Below, in pieces: positions 6,129-6,748 of a stretch of DNA of 6,748 bases; position 1 is the stretch's first letter; each line of letters opens with the position of its first letter. The DNA lies in NCBI GenBank assembly GCA_945910715.1, contig CAMDZU010000076.1:1-6748 (forward strand). The letters run 5' to 3'. The notes beneath the pieces are model-generated. The model was given only the letters and a program-made list of their open reading frames with translations, was not told the DNA's origin and ran no database searches. Position numbers and translations under genes: made by a program. Source of the DNA: an uncultured Clostridia bacterium. Its GTDB lineage: Bacteria > Bacillota > Clostridia > Oscillospirales > Ruminococcaceae.

Positions 6129-6135
6129 AAAGGGG
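6129..6135 (+). promoter_or_regulatory. Ribosome binding site fixing a GTG start for rpsJ
   Basis: AAAGGGG stands ten bases before GTG 6146. The in-frame ATG at 6113 has no such site, lies in a predicted helix arm (6114-6118), and would add eleven residues foreign to S10. GTG 6146 is therefore the likely start. Confidence 0.8.
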
Positions 6136-6145
6136 TAAAACGAAA

Positions 6146-6457
6146 GTGGCAGTTAAGGAAAAGATCAGAGTTAAGGTTAAGGGTTACGAGCACAGCATTG
6201 TTGACGCTGCTGCAGCAAAGATCGTTGCTGAAGTAAAGCGCACAGGTTCCAAGGTCGCAGGTCCTATTCCGCTCCCGACAGACAAGGAAGTTGTTACAAT
6301 CCTTCGCTCAGTTCACAAGGACAAGGACAGCCGTGAACAGTTCGAGCTCAGAACTCATAAGCGCTTAATCGATGTAATCCATCCTACAAACAAGACTGTT
6401 GAAGCTTTACAGAGCTTAGAGCTTCCTGCAGGCGTTGAAATTTCAATGGAATTCTGA
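6146..6457 (+). CDS. rpsJ: 30S ribosomal protein S10 (uS10)
   Basis: From the GTG the product is 103 residues, the normal S10 length. It begins [16 protein letters not shown], collinear with the Bacillus MAKQKIRIRLKAYDH. The family signature [15 protein letters not shown] is at 31-45 and [17 protein letters not shown] at 57-73. The end [11 protein letters not shown] matches the usual end of the family. S10 is part of the 30S head and also takes part in transcription antitermination as NusE, bound to NusB. It is the first gene of the S10 operon, preceded by a strong promoter and a long leader, and followed by rplC after an unusually long structured spacer. Confidence 0.96.
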   Translation: MAVKEKIRVKVKGYEHSIVDAAAAKIVAEVKRTGSKVAGPIPLPTDKEVVTILRSVHKDKDSREQFELRTHKRLIDVIHPTNKTVEALQSLELPAGVEISMEF

Positions 6458-6597
6458 TTCCCCACCGAGCTGTTAAACAGCCAAAGAGAAGTTTCGAGTT
6501 ATGTTGTGCGCAATGCGCATAACCACTAACCAAGGCAGATACGCTGCACTTGGTCATGTTGAGGAAACTCAACCAATAACCAAATAGGAGGAAAACC
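6458..6597 (+). promoter_or_regulatory. Structured 140-nt rpsJ-rplC spacer, candidate internal control element
   Basis: Four hairpins follow each other. GCTGT (6469-6473) pairs with ACAGC (6477-6481). TGCGC (6507-6511) pairs with GCGCA (6515-6519), extended by GTTA/TAAC at 6498-6501 and 6520-6523. ACCAAGGCAG (6529-6538) pairs with CTGCACTTGGT (6544-6554) with one bulged A. GTTGAG (6558-6563) pairs with CTCAAC (6568-6573) around a GAAA tetraloop. The rplC ribosome binding site AGGAGG (6586-6591) follows 12 nt later. No T-run or clear promoter is present. A processing site, an L3- or other protein-binding leader, or simple mRNA structure are possible. Confidence 0.6.
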
Positions 6598-6748
6598 ATG
6601 AAAAAAGGTTTAATCGGCAAGAAAATCGGTATGACACAGATTTTCGACGAAGCCGGAAACGTTGTTCCGGTAACAGTAATTGAAGCTGGTCCATGTGTTG
6701 TCGTTCAGAAGAAAACAGCTGAAAACGACGGTTATGAAGCAGACAAGT
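6598..6748 (+). CDS. rplC: 50S ribosomal protein L3 (uL3), 3' partial
   Basis: The first 50 residues of L3 are present and the gene runs off the window. [20 protein letters not shown] (1-20) is the characteristic amino end, with the GxKxGMTQ(I/V)F motif, and [15 protein letters not shown] (26-40) continues it. The ATG at 6598 has a perfect AGGAGG six bases upstream. L3 is an early assembly protein of the 50S subunit near the peptidyl transferase centre. The gene order rpsJ-rplC is the standard beginning of the S10 operon. Confidence 0.95.
   Translation, partial: MKKGLIGKKIGMTQIFDEAGNVVPVTVIEAGPCVVVQKKTAENDGYEADK

Larger units (their letters stand above)
5812..6145 (+). promoter_or_regulatory. 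Long structured leader of the S10 operon, candidate ribosomal-protein-responsive RNA
   Basis: The untranslated leader contains many helices that can be paired by eye. They include 5836-5842 with 5868-5874, enclosing 5848-5852 with 5858-5862. They also include 5881-5887 with 5893-5899, 5942-5950 with 5966-5975 (one bulge), and 5988-5995 with 6000-6007 (TGTT loop). Near the 3' end are 6042-6046 with 6054-6058, 6059-6067 with 6076-6084 (nine perfect pairs), and 6099-6103 with 6114-6118. CCTGT (5936-5940) can also pair with ACAGG (6008-6012), enclosing two hairpins as a multibranch. In E. coli the S10 leader is bound by ribosomal protein L4 to repress the operon, and leaders are common in Firmicute ribosomal operons. 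Feedback control here is inferred; I could not match this RNA to a known family by eye. No intrinsic terminator with a T-run is seen. Confidence 0.65.

Noticed and set aside
1..6748. CRISPR array, tRNA or rRNA genes, insertion sequence with transposase
   Set aside because: No regularly spaced repeats, no cloverleaf or rRNA-like stretch and no transposase frame were seen on either strand.

Overview
The window looks like a piece of chromosome from a Gram-positive, anaerobic gut Firmicute of the Clostridia (Ruminococcus/Oscillospiraceae-like). This rests on GGAGG-type ribosome binding sites, sigma-A promoters of TTGACT/TATACT type, an HPr that carries both His15 and Ser46, a ferredoxin-linked NfnAB pair, and S10 and L3 proteins of Firmicute type. 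The genus is an inference from gene content and style. All genes lie on the + strand, and this is housekeeping rather than obviously foreign DNA.

Positions 1-1915 hold the 3' part of nfnA and a complete nfnB. Together they encode the flavin-based electron-bifurcating NADH-dependent ferredoxin:NADP+ oxidoreductase. A GAAA-capped hairpin at 1934-1957 follows. Positions 1993-4236 form a probable unit with its own promoter: a monoacylglycerol-lipase-like alpha/beta hydrolase, rimM (30S maturation) and trmD (tRNA m1G37 methylation). rimM and trmD overlap by 11 nt. The usual partners rpsP and rplS are not next to them.

After an AT-rich gap, a near-consensus promoter (4399-4427) drives a single HPr gene (4487-4750). 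This ends in an unusually long, five-helix imperfect palindrome of about 118 nt followed by seven T's. It looks like an interspersed palindromic element serving as terminator. A small lipoprotein of unknown function follows (4939-5649).

From about 5727 the start of the large S10 ribosomal protein operon begins. A nested inverted repeat overlaps a good promoter (TTGTAA-17-TATAAT). Then comes a leader of about 330 nt rich in hairpins and containing a 13-nt tandem duplication, then rpsJ with a GTG start, then an unusually long (140 nt) hairpin-filled spacer, then the 5' end of rplC.

No previously undescribed protein system is evident. The non-coding parts are the most interesting: the palindrome after ptsH, the nested repeat at the S10 promoter, the S10 leader, and the rpsJ-rplC spacer.
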